Shown here: in pieces, positions 17,659 through 25,100 of the stretch
How the letters are laid out: each line of letters begins with the position of its first letter
Position numbering within the stretch: the stretch's first letter is position 1
NCBI RefSeq assembly: GCF_003207825.1
Contig: NZ_NKTY01000007.1
Coordinates: forward strand, 1-64,000
Direction of reading: 5' to 3'
From: Komagataeibacter saccharivorans
Lineage (GTDB): Bacteria; Pseudomonadota; Alphaproteobacteria; Acetobacterales; Acetobacteraceae
Length of the DNA: 64,000 bases
The notes under the pieces: generated by a model
What the model was told of the DNA's origin: nothing
Seen by the model: only the letters and a program-made list of their open reading frames with translations
Database searches by the model: none
Made by a program: the position numbers and the translations under genes

Positions 17659-18054
17659 TCAGTGTCCCGCCGGATGCTTTTTGCGCCATGCTTCGTAGCG
17701 GCGGCTGTCCAGACAGTAGGCAAGGTTCTTGTATAGCTGGATGTGGCGGATATGGGTCACGTCTTCCTGACAGGCGATCTTGTCGCTGTCCGTATATTCA
17801 TCCCATGCGGGCTGCAGGACCAGCGCGCGTTCCTTTTCCCCCGTGACGCAGGCATTGGTGACCGCATCGCCGAATTCGGTCGTGCAGTCATCCACCACCG
17901 GATAGTTCGGGAAGGAAAGGGCAGGGGCGGGCAACTGCACTTCGGGGCGGATATACAGGGAATTGAGTTCCCCTTCGGGCACATCGGCGCGGGCGGCGGG
18001 AGCGCAGGCCACGGCCAGTATGCCCAGCAGGGCACAGGGGATGATCTTTTTCAT
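17659..18054 (-). CDS. Small exported Cys-containing protein
   Basis: 131 residues: a lipoprotein-like or Sec signal peptide (KKIIPCALLGILAVACAPAA; cleavage after ARA is equally possible) and a mature region with four spaced Cys (DDCTTEF, NACVTG, IACQED, AYCLDS), suggesting two disulfides in the periplasm. No family recognised. It ends 17 bp from the converging transferase gene. The Arg/Lys-rich C-terminus ends in KKHPAGH. Confidence 0.7.
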   Translation of the reverse strand: MKKIIPCALLGILAVACAPAARADVPEGELNSLYIRPEVQLPAPALSFPNYPVVDDCTTEFGDAVTNACVTGEKERALVLQPAWDEYTDSDKIACQEDVTHIRHIQLYKNLAYCLDSRRYEAWRKKHPAGH

Positions 18055-18133
18055 GTCTGCATGCCTTGTTTCAGAAAACGGAACCAGCCGTCATGGCGGG
18101 TAATGTGGCAAGCATGGCCGCTGCTGCCAAGCG

Positions 18134-18751
18134 TCATGATGGGACGCGCAGCGGGGACACCGCGCCCATCCATTTCCGCCATGCGGGCCAGTCGTGAACC
18201 AGCCGGGCCAGTTCGGCATATCCGCCGCCCGTGGGATGGAATCCGTCGCCGCGCGCGATTTCCGCACACCACAGGGGGCGCGCGCGCAGGGGTTTCCATA
18301 TCGGCAGGAAGGGTATCTTCATATCCGCGCATAGCCGGGCCATGGCGTCCGACAGGGCGCGGATGCGCCAGTCATGGTCCTCATGCCCCACGGGCGGCGG
18401 CCCGACCATAAGCACGGGCCATGTCTGCCGCGCCTGTTCCAGTATGCCCCGGGTGGCGCGCATGCTGTCCGCCCATGTAACCCGGGTCTGTCCACGCGGC
18501 GTGGTGGTGCAGTCATTGACCCCGAAGGACAGGACCACGCCGCCATCATGCCGCCCGTCCAGCCGGGAGCGGGTTTCGGTCAGCCAGCGCCGGGCGATGT
18601 CGCAACTGGTCTGTCCGCGCACGCCCAGATTGTACAGCGTGACATCCCGCCCGCCCCGCCGTTCCATGGCGCATAGTCGTCCGGCCCAGCCCTGGCAGGT
18701 CTGATCGCCCGTTCCCGTGACATAGCTGTCACCGATAAAGCAGAGTCGCAT
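18134..18751 (-). CDS. SGNH/GDSL-family hydrolase
   Basis: 205 residues, no signal peptide. The four SGNH blocks are present: block I FIGDSYVTG with the nucleophile Ser, block II NLGVRGQTS with Gly, block III LSFGVNDC with Asn, and block V GDGFHPTGGGY with the Asp-X-X-His pair. This indicates an esterase or lipase-like hydrolase of lipids, acetylated sugars or similar; the substrate is not readable. About 80 bp separate it from the Cys-containing protein downstream. Confidence 0.87.
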   Translation of the reverse strand: MRLCFIGDSYVTGTGDQTCQGWAGRLCAMERRGGRDVTLYNLGVRGQTSCDIARRWLTETRSRLDGRHDGGVVLSFGVNDCTTTPRGQTRVTWADSMRATRGILEQARQTWPVLMVGPPPVGHEDHDWRIRALSDAMARLCADMKIPFLPIWKPLRARPLWCAEIARGDGFHPTGGGYAELARLVHDWPAWRKWMGAVSPLRVPS

Positions 18752-18880
18752 GTGCGGTATATTACGCGCCTGACGGCCCTGATGCCATGGCGTAAGTGAC
18801 TGGGGTTTCCGTACTTTCCTATTTTGTTCTCATGCTCTAGTCTCGCCCCGTAACCAAAGCCAGGGGGCGATAACGGAAAG

Positions 18881-19954
18881 ATGGGTGCAGGGATCATGCC
18901 ATGGCTGTGGTGCGGGTTGCTGCTGGCCCCTGTTCCCGCGCGCGCGGCGTCGGAAGCCTGTTACGTACCGCCCGCATCCGTGGGCTGCGCACAGCCGGGC
19001 GCGCTGCACCGGGCGGATAATCTGCCCGCCGGGCCGGGGCAGGCCCATGCGCTGGCCCAGTTGCATTGCCAGCGCGTGGCCACGGGCGGGGAATGGGAAC
19101 TGCTCGGTCATCATGCGGATACCGTGCTGCTGCGCCATCTGCCGGCGTCTCGTGGCGCGATCTCCCTCTATTTTCTCGCAAGTACTGTCCGGCCTGCGTC
19201 GGGTCTGGCGGTGGGGCTGATGCGGCTTGTGCTGGTCGGGATCGCGGCCACGCTTCTCTGGCCCTTCATGCGGTATGGCTGGCGGTGGCTGCGGCGTCGC
19301 CGGGCATGGCGGCTGTGTATCCGCATGGTCAACCGGCATGCCGACGCGCTGCGCATACGGCGCAGGCAGCTTGTACAGATCAACAGCTATGGTGTGGAAC
19401 GCACGGGCCGGTGGCGGCGTGAACAGGCGGAATTCATCAAGACGGTCATCCAGCCAGCCCTGCGCCGCAGTCGGCTGGAAGGCGTATGGCCCAGCATTGC
19501 CTGGACCGTGCTTGCCCGTATCGAACAGGTTGCCCGCCAGCCGCTGGCCGGTGCGGGTAACAGGCATGAGGACGCCCGCTATACGCCTGACATGGACCCC
19601 ATCGCCTATGAACGCTTTTGCGCGGCCAGCCTGCGGGCTGCCGGATGGGACGCGCGCGCAACCCAGCCGGGCAGCGATCAGGGGGCGGATGTGATCGCCA
19701 CGCGCGGCAGGCTGCGGCTGGTCGTGCAGTGCAAGCTGTATCGCAGTGCTGTGGGGAATGAGGCGGTGCAGCAGGTATCAGCCGCGCGGATGCATTACCG
19801 GGGTAATGTGGCGGCTGTCGTTTCCAATGCTGATTATACGGCTTCGGCCCGTGCGCTGGCGCGGTCCAATGACGTGTTTCTGCTCCATCATGAGGAACTG
19901 CCCGCCTTCGCGGCCCGTCTGGCGCGGGCACGCGGCAAGGCGTTCATGTCATAA
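18881..19954 (+). CDS. Membrane-anchored Mrr-type restriction endonuclease-like protein
   Basis: 357 residues. Residues 1-22 form a signal peptide, about 23-105 a Cys-containing extracytoplasmic segment, 106-130 a membrane helix (LMRLVLVGIAATLLWPF), 131-230 a basic helical linker, and 235-350 an Mrr_cat nuclease domain: E244 (IAYERFCAASL), D270 (SDQGADVIA) and Q283-C-K285 (LVVQCKLY) make the PD-(D/E)xK catalytic set. The C-terminus has the typical VVSNADYTASARALA Mrr helix. Whether it cuts foreign DNA, methylated DNA or acts in DNA repair is unknown. It stands alone, without a methylase. Confidence 0.82.
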   Translation: MGAGIMPWLWCGLLLAPVPARAASEACYVPPASVGCAQPGALHRADNLPAGPGQAHALAQLHCQRVATGGEWELLGHHADTVLLRHLPASRGAISLYFLASTVRPASGLAVGLMRLVLVGIAATLLWPFMRYGWRWLRRRRAWRLCIRMVNRHADALRIRRRQLVQINSYGVERTGRWRREQAEFIKTVIQPALRRSRLEGVWPSIAWTVLARIEQVARQPLAGAGNRHEDARYTPDMDPIAYERFCAASLRAAGWDARATQPGSDQGADVIATRGRLRLVVQCKLYRSAVGNEAVQQVSAARMHYRGNVAAVVSNADYTASARALARSNDVFLLHHEELPAFAARLARARGKAFMS

Positions 19955-19997
19955 CATGTCAGATAGGGGATGGCCGCCCCGTCCCGGCTTCGGTTCA

Positions 19998-20099
19998 TCA
20001 GCCCTTTCGGGGCTGTGAAACCGGCACGGAAGGCTGATTGCGCGTACTCAGACGGGCCGTGATCAGCAGATGGGCGATCATACGTGCAGAGTTGCTCAT
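19998..20099 (-). CDS. 33-residue small ORF with near-perfect ribosome-binding site
   Basis: Starts ATG at 20099, 8 nt after a complete TAGGAGGT on the minus strand. The peptide MSNSARMIAHLLITARLSTR... is basic and weakly amphipathic. Its stop codon overlaps a 6-bp GC hairpin (CAGCCC/GGGCTG, 19999-20015). Either a small protein or a leader peptide; no gene follows on the same strand within 1.2 kb, which argues for a free-standing small protein or an mRNA with regulatory role. Confidence 0.6.
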   Translation of the reverse strand: MSNSARMIAHLLITARLSTRNQPSVPVSQPRKG

Positions 20100-20234
20100 G
20101 TATCATACCTCCTATCTTCCCTATACATGAAGCGTTTCGGGAAAGCGAAGGTTTCCTGCAACATTGCAAACAGTTTCCGCGCCGGTTGCGATTCAGGCGT
20201 GGCCTGCCCATCTTTGTTGGCAGATAATGGCCGT

Positions 20235-20453
20235 ATGGGGGAAAAGTTGCGACGACATCGTGTAATGCTGGACGGACGCGAACTCTATGCAGGGGCACAG
20301 TGGACCCATGTCCAGCGCTTTGCCGAAGCCCTGCGCACGCGCGGGCAGGATGCGGTGGCGATTCGTGATGAAACGCCCCGTCCCCCACGCCAGCCGCGCC
20401 CCCGTATGGCCGGGCTGCCGCCGCGTGCCACGCCCGCGTCCACACAGGACTGA
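20235..20453 (+). CDS. Hypothetical 72-residue protein
   Basis: Basic protein with an ordered-looking N-terminal half (VMLDGRELYAGAQWTHVQRFAEALRTRG) and a Pro/Arg-rich tail. It ends 5 bp before the SMR transporter gene and may be co-transcribed with it. No Shine-Dalgarno site is obvious; an internal ATG at 20265 could also be the start. No family recognised. Confidence 0.5.
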   Translation: MGEKLRRHRVMLDGRELYAGAQWTHVQRFAEALRTRGQDAVAIRDETPRPPRQPRPRMAGLPPRATPASTQD

Positions 20454-20458
20454 ACGGC

Positions 20459-20791
20459 ATGGCCTATTTCTATCTGGCCCTCGCCATCGTGGCGGAGGTT
20501 ACGGCCACGTTCTGCCTGACGCTGTCCAATGGTTTCACCCGGCTGGCGCCGTCCTGTGTGACGGTGGTGGGCTATACGGCGGCTTTCTATTCGCTATCGC
20601 TGGCTTTGCGCAGCATTCCTGCCGGCATGGCCTATGCCATCTGGTCGGGCGTGGGCACCGTGCTCATCACACTGGTATGCCGTGTGGTGCTGGGGCAGAA
20701 GCTGGATATGGCCGCCGTGCTGGGCATGACCCTTATCGTGGGCGGGGTGCTGGTCATGAACCTGCTGTCAGGTGCGGGAGAGCATGGATGA
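20459..20791 (+). CDS. Small multidrug resistance (SMR) transporter
   Basis: 110 residues and four membrane helices, as in EmrE/SugE. The essential glutamate in helix 1 is present in IVAEVTATFCLTLS, and the family motifs AYAIWSGVGTVLI (helix 3) and LGMTLIVGGVLVMNL (helix 4) are intact. Exports small cationic compounds or guanidinium using protons. The full YAIWSGVGT block fits EmrE/QacE rather than SugE (Gdx), but this is not certain. Its stop overlaps the T-run of a terminator serving the converging gene. Confidence 0.9.
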   Translation: MAYFYLALAIVAEVTATFCLTLSNGFTRLAPSCVTVVGYTAAFYSLSLALRSIPAGMAYAIWSGVGTVLITLVCRVVLGQKLDMAAVLGMTLIVGGVLVMNLLSGAGEHG

Positions 20792-20819
20792 AAAAGGCTG
20801 GCCCCGTCGGGAGCCAGCC
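20791..20819 (-). terminator. Rho-independent terminator of the Gly-rich lipoprotein gene
   Basis: On the minus strand GGCTGGC - loop - GCCAGCC (7-bp stem, 20796-20819) followed by five T (20791-20795), starting 7 bp after the lipoprotein stop. Confidence 0.85.
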
Positions 20820-20825
20820 ATCAGG

Positions 20826-21209
20826 TCAGTGTCGACCGCCGCCGCCGTGACCACCACCTCCACCGTGACCGCCCCCGCCGCCGGGTCCACCGTGGCCACC
20901 ACCACCGGGTCCCCCGCCGGGGCCACGTCCACCGCCCCCGCCACCGGGACCGCCCCCGGGACCGCCATGTCCGCCACCCCCGCCGGGGCCGCGTCCGCCA
21001 AAATGTCCCCCGCCACGCGGGCCGCCACGACCGCCCCGTCCCATATATATGGGAGCGCCCCCGTAATAATCGCCATACCCGCTGTAATAGCCGCCATCAT
21101 AACCATAACCGCCATATCCCCCGTAATAGTAGGGCGGCGGACCATCGGCGCAGGCGGCCAGAGTGCTGGCCAGCGCCAGTGCGCCCAAGGGCCGGATCAG
21201 TCGTTTCAT
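20826..21209 (-). CDS. Gly/Tyr/His-rich lipoprotein
   Basis: 127 residues from the ATG at 21209. Lipoprotein signal with lipobox LAAC (ALASTLAACADG), then a Tyr/Gly segment (YYYGGYGGYGYDGGYY) and a long Gly-rich tract broken by His, Arg and Pro that makes up the last two thirds. Low complexity and presumably disordered; comparable exported glycine-rich proteins sit at the cell surface. The coding DNA is a long run of GGN codons, so codon use is atypical. A weak AGGA lies 12 nt before the start. Function unknown. Confidence 0.75.
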   Translation of the reverse strand: MKRLIRPLGALALASTLAACADGPPPYYYGGYGGYGYDGGYYSGYGDYYGGAPIYMGRGGRGGPRGGGHFGGRGPGGGGGHGGPGGGPGGGGGGRGPGGGPGGGGHGGPGGGGGHGGGGGHGGGGRH

Positions 21210-21300
21210 GGGCAGGCAGTTCCTTTTTTCCAATACGGCGTTCCGTCCTGATCTTGTCAGGTTCATTCTGTATAAAGAAAAAAGGTGGCAGGACGATGCA

Positions 21301-21324
21301 GGCCGATTTTCATGAAAATCGGCC
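21301..21324. promoter_or_regulatory. Perfect 24-bp palindrome
   Basis: GGCCGATTTTCA followed by its exact reverse complement TGAAAATCGGCC, no spacer. It lies 92 bp before the start of the Gly-rich lipoprotein gene and downstream of the 58-residue gene, both on the minus strand. Lack of a loop favours a protein-binding operator; a role in transcription end is also possible. Confidence 0.55.
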
Positions 21325-21332
21325 AGACGACA

Positions 21333-21364
21333 GGGGCGATGCACATTTGTCCGTACATCGCCCC
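21333..21364 (-). terminator. 9-bp hairpin after the 58-residue gene
   Basis: GGGGCGATG and CATCGCCCC separated by 14 nt, beginning 21 bp after the stop at 21386 on the minus strand. A T-run is missing, so termination is inferred only from position and stem strength. Confidence 0.5.
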
Positions 21365-21385
21365 CGCGCTGACCGTTATGCAGGC

Positions 21386-21562
21386 TTATTTCAGCCCGTC
21401 GGCCTTGGCCAGTTCCTTGACCCGGCGCAGAAGGGAGACGGCGTAATCCTCCCCTTCCATCTTGGAGCTGAAACCGGAGATGGTGCCGGTCAGGCCACCA
21501 ATATTGACCTCAAGACTGAATTTGCCCTGCGCATCGGGACCACTGGTCGTGACGTTGCTCAT
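21386..21562 (-). CDS. Hypothetical 58-residue protein
   Basis: The ATG at 21562 follows AGGAGA at 6 nt, which fixes the start. Sequence is acidic/neutral with a beta-strand-like first half (KFSLEVNIGGLTGTISGF) and a helical end (DYAVSLLRRVKELAKADGLK). No signal peptide or membrane segment. No family recognised. It has its own hairpin downstream and is likely a monocistronic small gene. Confidence 0.7.
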   Translation of the reverse strand: MSNVTTSGPDAQGKFSLEVNIGGLTGTISGFSSKMEGEDYAVSLLRRVKELAKADGLK

Positions 21563-21836
21563 GATCGTCTCCTGTCGTGTTGTGACATGCGGGTCCCATA
21601 TTGGGGTCCGGTTTTCTAGACATAGGATGAATGGGCCGCGATCCAAGATCTCCCCCCGCATGCCTGCATACCGGTCGGCTGGCTTGACAGGGCAGGTCAG
21701 GATACCGGTCCCGCCTGTCATGGTCATGCCCCACGGTTTTGCACTGTCTGGCATGTTTCTGTTACAACCCTGATCCTCTCATGGCGTGGCTGAAGGCGGC
21801 GTCCTTCATTCCTCAGACCTTTGGCCGCTTACGCTT

Positions 21837-22331
21837 ATGATGACACGCCTGCCCGGCTTTTTTCAGATGGCCCGCCTGTTCGACCTGTTCGAGGAGGGGG
21901 TGATGCTGATCCTGACCCTGCTGATCGTCGCCATTGCCGGGACATCGCTTGTGCATGTGGTGGTGGCGGTCTGGCGCATGCTGGTTTCAAGTGGTCTGAA
22001 CCCAACCAGCCCCGATGTGCTGCAAAGTATTTTCGACATGTTCTTTACGGTGCTGATCGCGCTGGAATTCAAGCATTCCATTCTGGTGCTGCCCGATGCA
22101 CAGCCGCACAGCATGATCCGCATGCGCTCCGTGCTGCTGATCGGCATGCTGGCCACGGTGCGTAAATTCATTGTCATCGACCTCAAGGAGGTCAACGTGA
22201 TGGAGTTGCTTTCGCTGTCGGCTGCCATCCTGTCACTGGGTATCGTCTACTGGCTGGTGCGGGCGCCACAGCCCGCCACCGTCAGAACGGATGACCAGGC
22301 AGCTTCCGTAACCGCTGGCACCGGGAACTGA
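21837..22331 (+). CDS. psiE: PsiE-family inner-membrane protein
   Basis: 164 residues with four membrane helices. The phosphate-starvation-inducible E family signature is visible: LFDLFEEGVMLILTLLIV, FDMFFTVLIALEFKHSI and the basic loop MLATVRKFIVIDLKE followed by a last helix. In E. coli psiE responds to phosphate starvation; its role is unknown. Two ATG codons in tandem (21837, 21840) and an upstream in-frame GTG at 21786 leave the start uncertain. Confidence 0.85.
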   Translation: MMTRLPGFFQMARLFDLFEEGVMLILTLLIVAIAGTSLVHVVVAVWRMLVSSGLNPTSPDVLQSIFDMFFTVLIALEFKHSILVLPDAQPHSMIRMRSVLLIGMLATVRKFIVIDLKEVNVMELLSLSAAILSLGIVYWLVRAPQPATVRTDDQAASVTAGTGN

Positions 22332-22361
22332 CGGATCAGGCCCCGGCAACCGGTCACGCCA

Positions 22362-22523
22362 TTATTTCTGGCGCGCCAGTTCGGCTTCCAGCTTGTGGAT
22401 GCGCTGTTCGAGCGCGCGGGCGTGTTCCGGTCGGTCCTTCAGCGCAATGTCATGCTCACGCCGGACCTGTTCCAGTTCGCGTGCCAGATCGGTGGCGGAA
22501 GGAAGATGATGTTCTGATGCCAT
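22362..22523 (-). CDS. 53-residue coiled-coil small protein
   Basis: A short gene on the minus strand, start ATG at 22523 with AGGAA upstream. After a polar N-terminus the sequence is one long charged helix with heptad-like Leu spacing (DLARELEQVRREHDIALKDR, then ALEQRIHKLEAELARQ), resembling SlyX-like small coiled-coil proteins. Converges with psiE, ending 30 bp from its stop. Function unknown. Confidence 0.65.
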   Translation of the reverse strand: MASEHHLPSATDLARELEQVRREHDIALKDRPEHARALEQRIHKLEAELARQK

Positions 22524-22751
22524 TGTTCAGGTTCCTGTATGAAAAAGGGTTTCCTGACATGTCGGCACGTATCCGCCCGTCACAACCTGCTGTTTATGCG
22601 CAGGAGATATGTCGGGGCGGGTCAATGCTTGCAGCGCCCGATATGACTGGCATGATAACCGCGGCCATGAACCCGGAACCGGGGTGCCGGAGCGTAGGCA
22701 GCAAGTACTCCGGCGCAGGCCACCGTCACGACCGGAAAGGGAGATCAGCGG

Positions 22752-22928
22752 ATGGATTTCAAGATGGGCGATATTGTCGCAGTCAGGGATGACGCGTCAG
22801 TCAAACCCCAACTGCGTGGCGTCAAGGGCACTATTGTCGAAATGATCGATAATGGTCAGGTCCGCGTGCGCAATGACAGTACCGGTAATGACGAATGGTT
22901 TCCCGCAAACGCCTTGCAGCAGGAATAG
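22752..22928 (+). CDS. 58-residue KOW/SH3-like small protein
   Basis: Start ATG at 22752, GGGAG about 10 nt upstream. The sequence MDFKMGDIVAVRDD... then LRGVKGTIVEMIDNGQVRVR and a final WFPANALQQ is a compact beta barrel pattern of the type seen in KOW/SH3-like or hypoxia-responsive small proteins: a hydrophobic strand, a GxxGxI turn, and an alternating Val/Arg strand. It may bind nucleic acid or protein. A distant relative by layout is the 76-residue protein at 33468. Confidence 0.65.
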   Translation: MDFKMGDIVAVRDDASVKPQLRGVKGTIVEMIDNGQVRVRNDSTGNDEWFPANALQQE

Positions 22929-22942
22929 GCGGCCGGGTGGAC

Positions 22943-23050
22943 TCAGTCCCCTTCCCAAAGGTGTATGAAGGCGTAAGGGTAGGTCAGGCAGGTCCGGACA
23001 AGATGCCGCATCTGCGTGGTCCACTGCTGTGGGGTGCGCAACGGTGTCAT
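22943..23050 (-). CDS. 35-residue small ORF with strong ribosome-binding site
   Basis: ATG at 23050 is 7 nt after a complete AAGGAGG on the minus strand. The peptide MTPLRTPQQWTTQMRHLVRT... is rich in Thr, Arg and aromatic residues, with one Cys, and has no membrane segment. It ends 14 bp from the converging 58-residue gene. No family recognised; the ribosome-binding site is the main support. Confidence 0.55.
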   Translation of the reverse strand: MTPLRTPQQWTTQMRHLVRTCLTYPYAFIHLWEGD

Positions 23051-23172
23051 GATCTGGCCTCCTTGTCGTGTAACGGTAGCGCGTCGGGGCAGGGGGACCA
23101 TGCCCCTCGTCGTGTGCCGTAAAGACAGGGAAGCATGGAAAATGCAGTGGCAGGGATCACGTATGCATGAGC

Positions 23173-23198
23173 ATGCGCCTGTTGCGCGGCAGGCGCAT
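23173..23198. repeat. 9-bp hairpin upstream of the small membrane protein gene
   Basis: ATGCGCCTG and CAGGCGCAT with an 8-nt loop, about 100 bp before the start at 23302. Possible terminator of an upstream transcript or mRNA leader structure. Confidence 0.4.
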
Positions 23199-23301
23199 TG
23201 CCGCTGCGCATGCCATGTTTGGACGATTGTGTAACCACGGTGATACAAGGCAGGGAGAGGGTTCCCGTCGGAAACCGGACCGAGAGACAGCGAAGAGATT
23301 G

Positions 23302-23493
23302 ATGAACCGCGGCAAGATTGTGAAATGGGCGACCATCGTGTCCCTGCTGCTAATGATTGGCAGCGTTGGCGTTCTGGTGCGTGGTATGACGGCCGACGGG
23401 ATCGGCCCGGTTTCGTGGATGGTGGCTGAAGGGCTGGCGGGTCTGGGCCTGCTGGGCCTTGGTCTGGTCAATATCAGTGGCGGGCGCGATTAG
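23302..23493 (+). CDS. Small two-helix membrane protein
   Basis: 63 residues from the ATG at 23302. Two hydrophobic helices (VKWATIVSLLLMIGSVGVLV and MVAEGLAGLGLLGLGLVNI) are joined by a short polar loop with a Gly/Asp. Basic N-terminus. A longer in-frame version from 23167 has a basic, unstructured N-terminus and is less likely. No family recognised. Confidence 0.6.
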   Translation: MNRGKIVKWATIVSLLLMIGSVGVLVRGMTADGIGPVSWMVAEGLAGLGLLGLGLVNISGGRD

Positions 23494-23519
23494 GCTCCAC
23501 GCGCCCGCATGGGCATGCC

Positions 23520-23693
23520 TTATCCCCCCATGCCCGGTCCGCCGGAGCCACCAGGGCCATCACCGGGTCCATCCTGACCGGGGGAACCGGTCATCCCGCC
23601 CACGCCGCCGCTCTGGCTCGGGTCGCTGGGTGCATGGCCGGATTCGCACGCCGTAAGTCCGGCCAGAAGCAGCAGCACGGAAAATATCCTCAT
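23520..23693 (-). CDS. Small Gly/Pro-rich lipoprotein
   Basis: 57 residues from the ATG at 23693. Signal with lipobox LTAC (LLLLAGLTACESG), then a short polar linker and a Gly/Asp/Pro tail ending GGSGGPGMGG. Resembles in design the longer Gly-rich lipoprotein at 20826. AGGA lies 5 nt before the start. Function unknown. Confidence 0.65.
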   Translation of the reverse strand: MRIFSVLLLLAGLTACESGHAPSDPSQSGGVGGMTGSPGQDGPGDGPGGSGGPGMGG

Positions 23694-23774
23694 GGGGTCC
23701 TGTATCCTTCGATCACGCTTGAGTGATGTATTTAAGGGGTCATCCCGAGGAATCAACGTTTTCGTCCCTTATCG

Positions 23775-24965
23775 CTAAGGCTGCATGCGCCCGGTCGGTT
23801 CCACGCCAAGACGGTATATGGTCGTTTCGTCGTAAGTCTGCCCCGGCCTGAGTACGATGCTGGGAAAATCCGGATGGCTGGGACTGTCGGGGTAATGTTC
23901 GGCTTCCAGCGCCACGGCATCGGTCTGCCGGTAGGTATGACCGGAAGGACCGGCGTACCGCCCGTCGAGCGCATTGCCGGTATAGACCTGCAGTCCCGGC
24001 TGCGTTGTCAGCACATCCATCATCCGCCCCGATGCGGGATCAGCCAGACGGGCTGCAAGTACCGGCGTGGATGAAAGCTGTCCGTTGACGATCCAGTTCT
24101 GGTCATAGCCATGTGTGTACATCATCTGTGGATCGCTACTGCGCAATCCGGCGCCAATGCGGTGTGGCGTGCGGAAATCCAGCGGTGTTCCCGCCACCGA
24201 TGCGATGGTGCCAAGGGGCAGCGAGTGGGAATCGGTCGGGGTGTAGGTCCCGGCATTGATCTGCAGGATATGGTTTTCGACCGATCCGCTGCCTTCTCCC
24301 GCCAGATTGAAATAGCTGTGGTTCGTCAGGTTCACCACGGTCGGGCGGTCGGTCGTTGCGCGATAATGCAGCACCAGCGCGTTGTGCTGGTCCAGCGTGA
24401 AGGTGACATGTACCCGCAATGTGCCCGGAAAGCCTTCATCCCCGTCCGGGCTGACCAGTCCAAGTGTGACGCTGGCATGATCCGGCGTGGTGTCCGTGTC
24501 CTCCACCGTCCAGACATGCTTGTCGAACCCCTTGCGGCCACCATGCAGCGCGCTGGTCCCCTCGGTCTGGGGGATATGGTGGATCTGGCCATCCAGCCGG
24601 AAACTGCCATTGGCGATGCGGTTGGCCACACGTCCGACGGTCGATCCGAAAAACAGTCCGCCCTGTGCGCTGTCCCTGGTGTAGCCCTCCAGTGTCGGGA
24701 AACCCAGCACCACGTCATCGACATGGCCGTTACGGTCAGGGGCATCAATGGCGGCCACGGTCGCGCCATAGGTCAGGATCTTCACGCGCATGCCATGCGT
24801 GTTGGAAAGCGTGAATGCTTCCACCTGCTGTCCATCCGGCGTGAGGCCGAACGGCGCGCGTGTGAGTGTGGGGGCGTCCGGCGCGGCATGGGCATCGGGT
24901 AGCATCACGCCGATCAGCATCGCCAGTAACAGGGTGCGGTTTATGTGTGAAAAACGGGGGTACAT
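23775..24965 (-). CDS. galM: Periplasmic aldose 1-epimerase (mutarotase)
   Basis: 396 residues with a signal peptide (1-27, cleavage after AHA), so it acts outside the cytoplasm, interconverting alpha and beta anomers of sugars such as glucose or galactose. Catalytic His is in VVNLTNHSYFNLAG, the arginine region in GSTVGRVANRIANG, and the catalytic Glu in ALEAEHYPDSPSHPDF; the GFDKHVW loop is also typical. In acetic acid bacteria a periplasmic mutarotase suits the membrane-bound sugar oxidation system, which is an inference. Single gene. Confidence 0.92.
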   Translation of the reverse strand: MYPRFSHINRTLLLAMLIGVMLPDAHAAPDAPTLTRAPFGLTPDGQQVEAFTLSNTHGMRVKILTYGATVAAIDAPDRNGHVDDVVLGFPTLEGYTRDSAQGGLFFGSTVGRVANRIANGSFRLDGQIHHIPQTEGTSALHGGRKGFDKHVWTVEDTDTTPDHASVTLGLVSPDGDEGFPGTLRVHVTFTLDQHNALVLHYRATTDRPTVVNLTNHSYFNLAGEGSGSVENHILQINAGTYTPTDSHSLPLGTIASVAGTPLDFRTPHRIGAGLRSSDPQMMYTHGYDQNWIVNGQLSSTPVLAARLADPASGRMMDVLTTQPGLQVYTGNALDGRYAGPSGHTYRQTDAVALEAEHYPDSPSHPDFPSIVLRPGQTYDETTIYRLGVEPTGRMQP

Positions 24966-25100
24966 GAACGCTTTCCGTCATTATGGGTTCAGGATGATCC
25001 CGTATTGTCCAGACATGCCTTGCTGCTACTGGCCCGATCCTGCAAAACAGTGACAGGAATGCGGGGCCCGGATGGTGCCTGCGCGGATGAAAGGGAGAAA

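Noticed and set aside
20768-21251. Frames on both strands made of Gly, Pro, Thr or Val repeats across the lipoprotein gene
   Set aside because: They are shadows of the GGN-rich coding sequence of the minus-strand lipoprotein; only that frame has a signal peptide and lipobox.
22609-22845. Frame of 78 codons with AGGAG close to its ATG
   Set aside because: The ribosome-binding site is only 2 nt from ATG, the sequence is Arg/Pro-rich and low quality, and it overlaps the better supported 58-residue gene in another frame.
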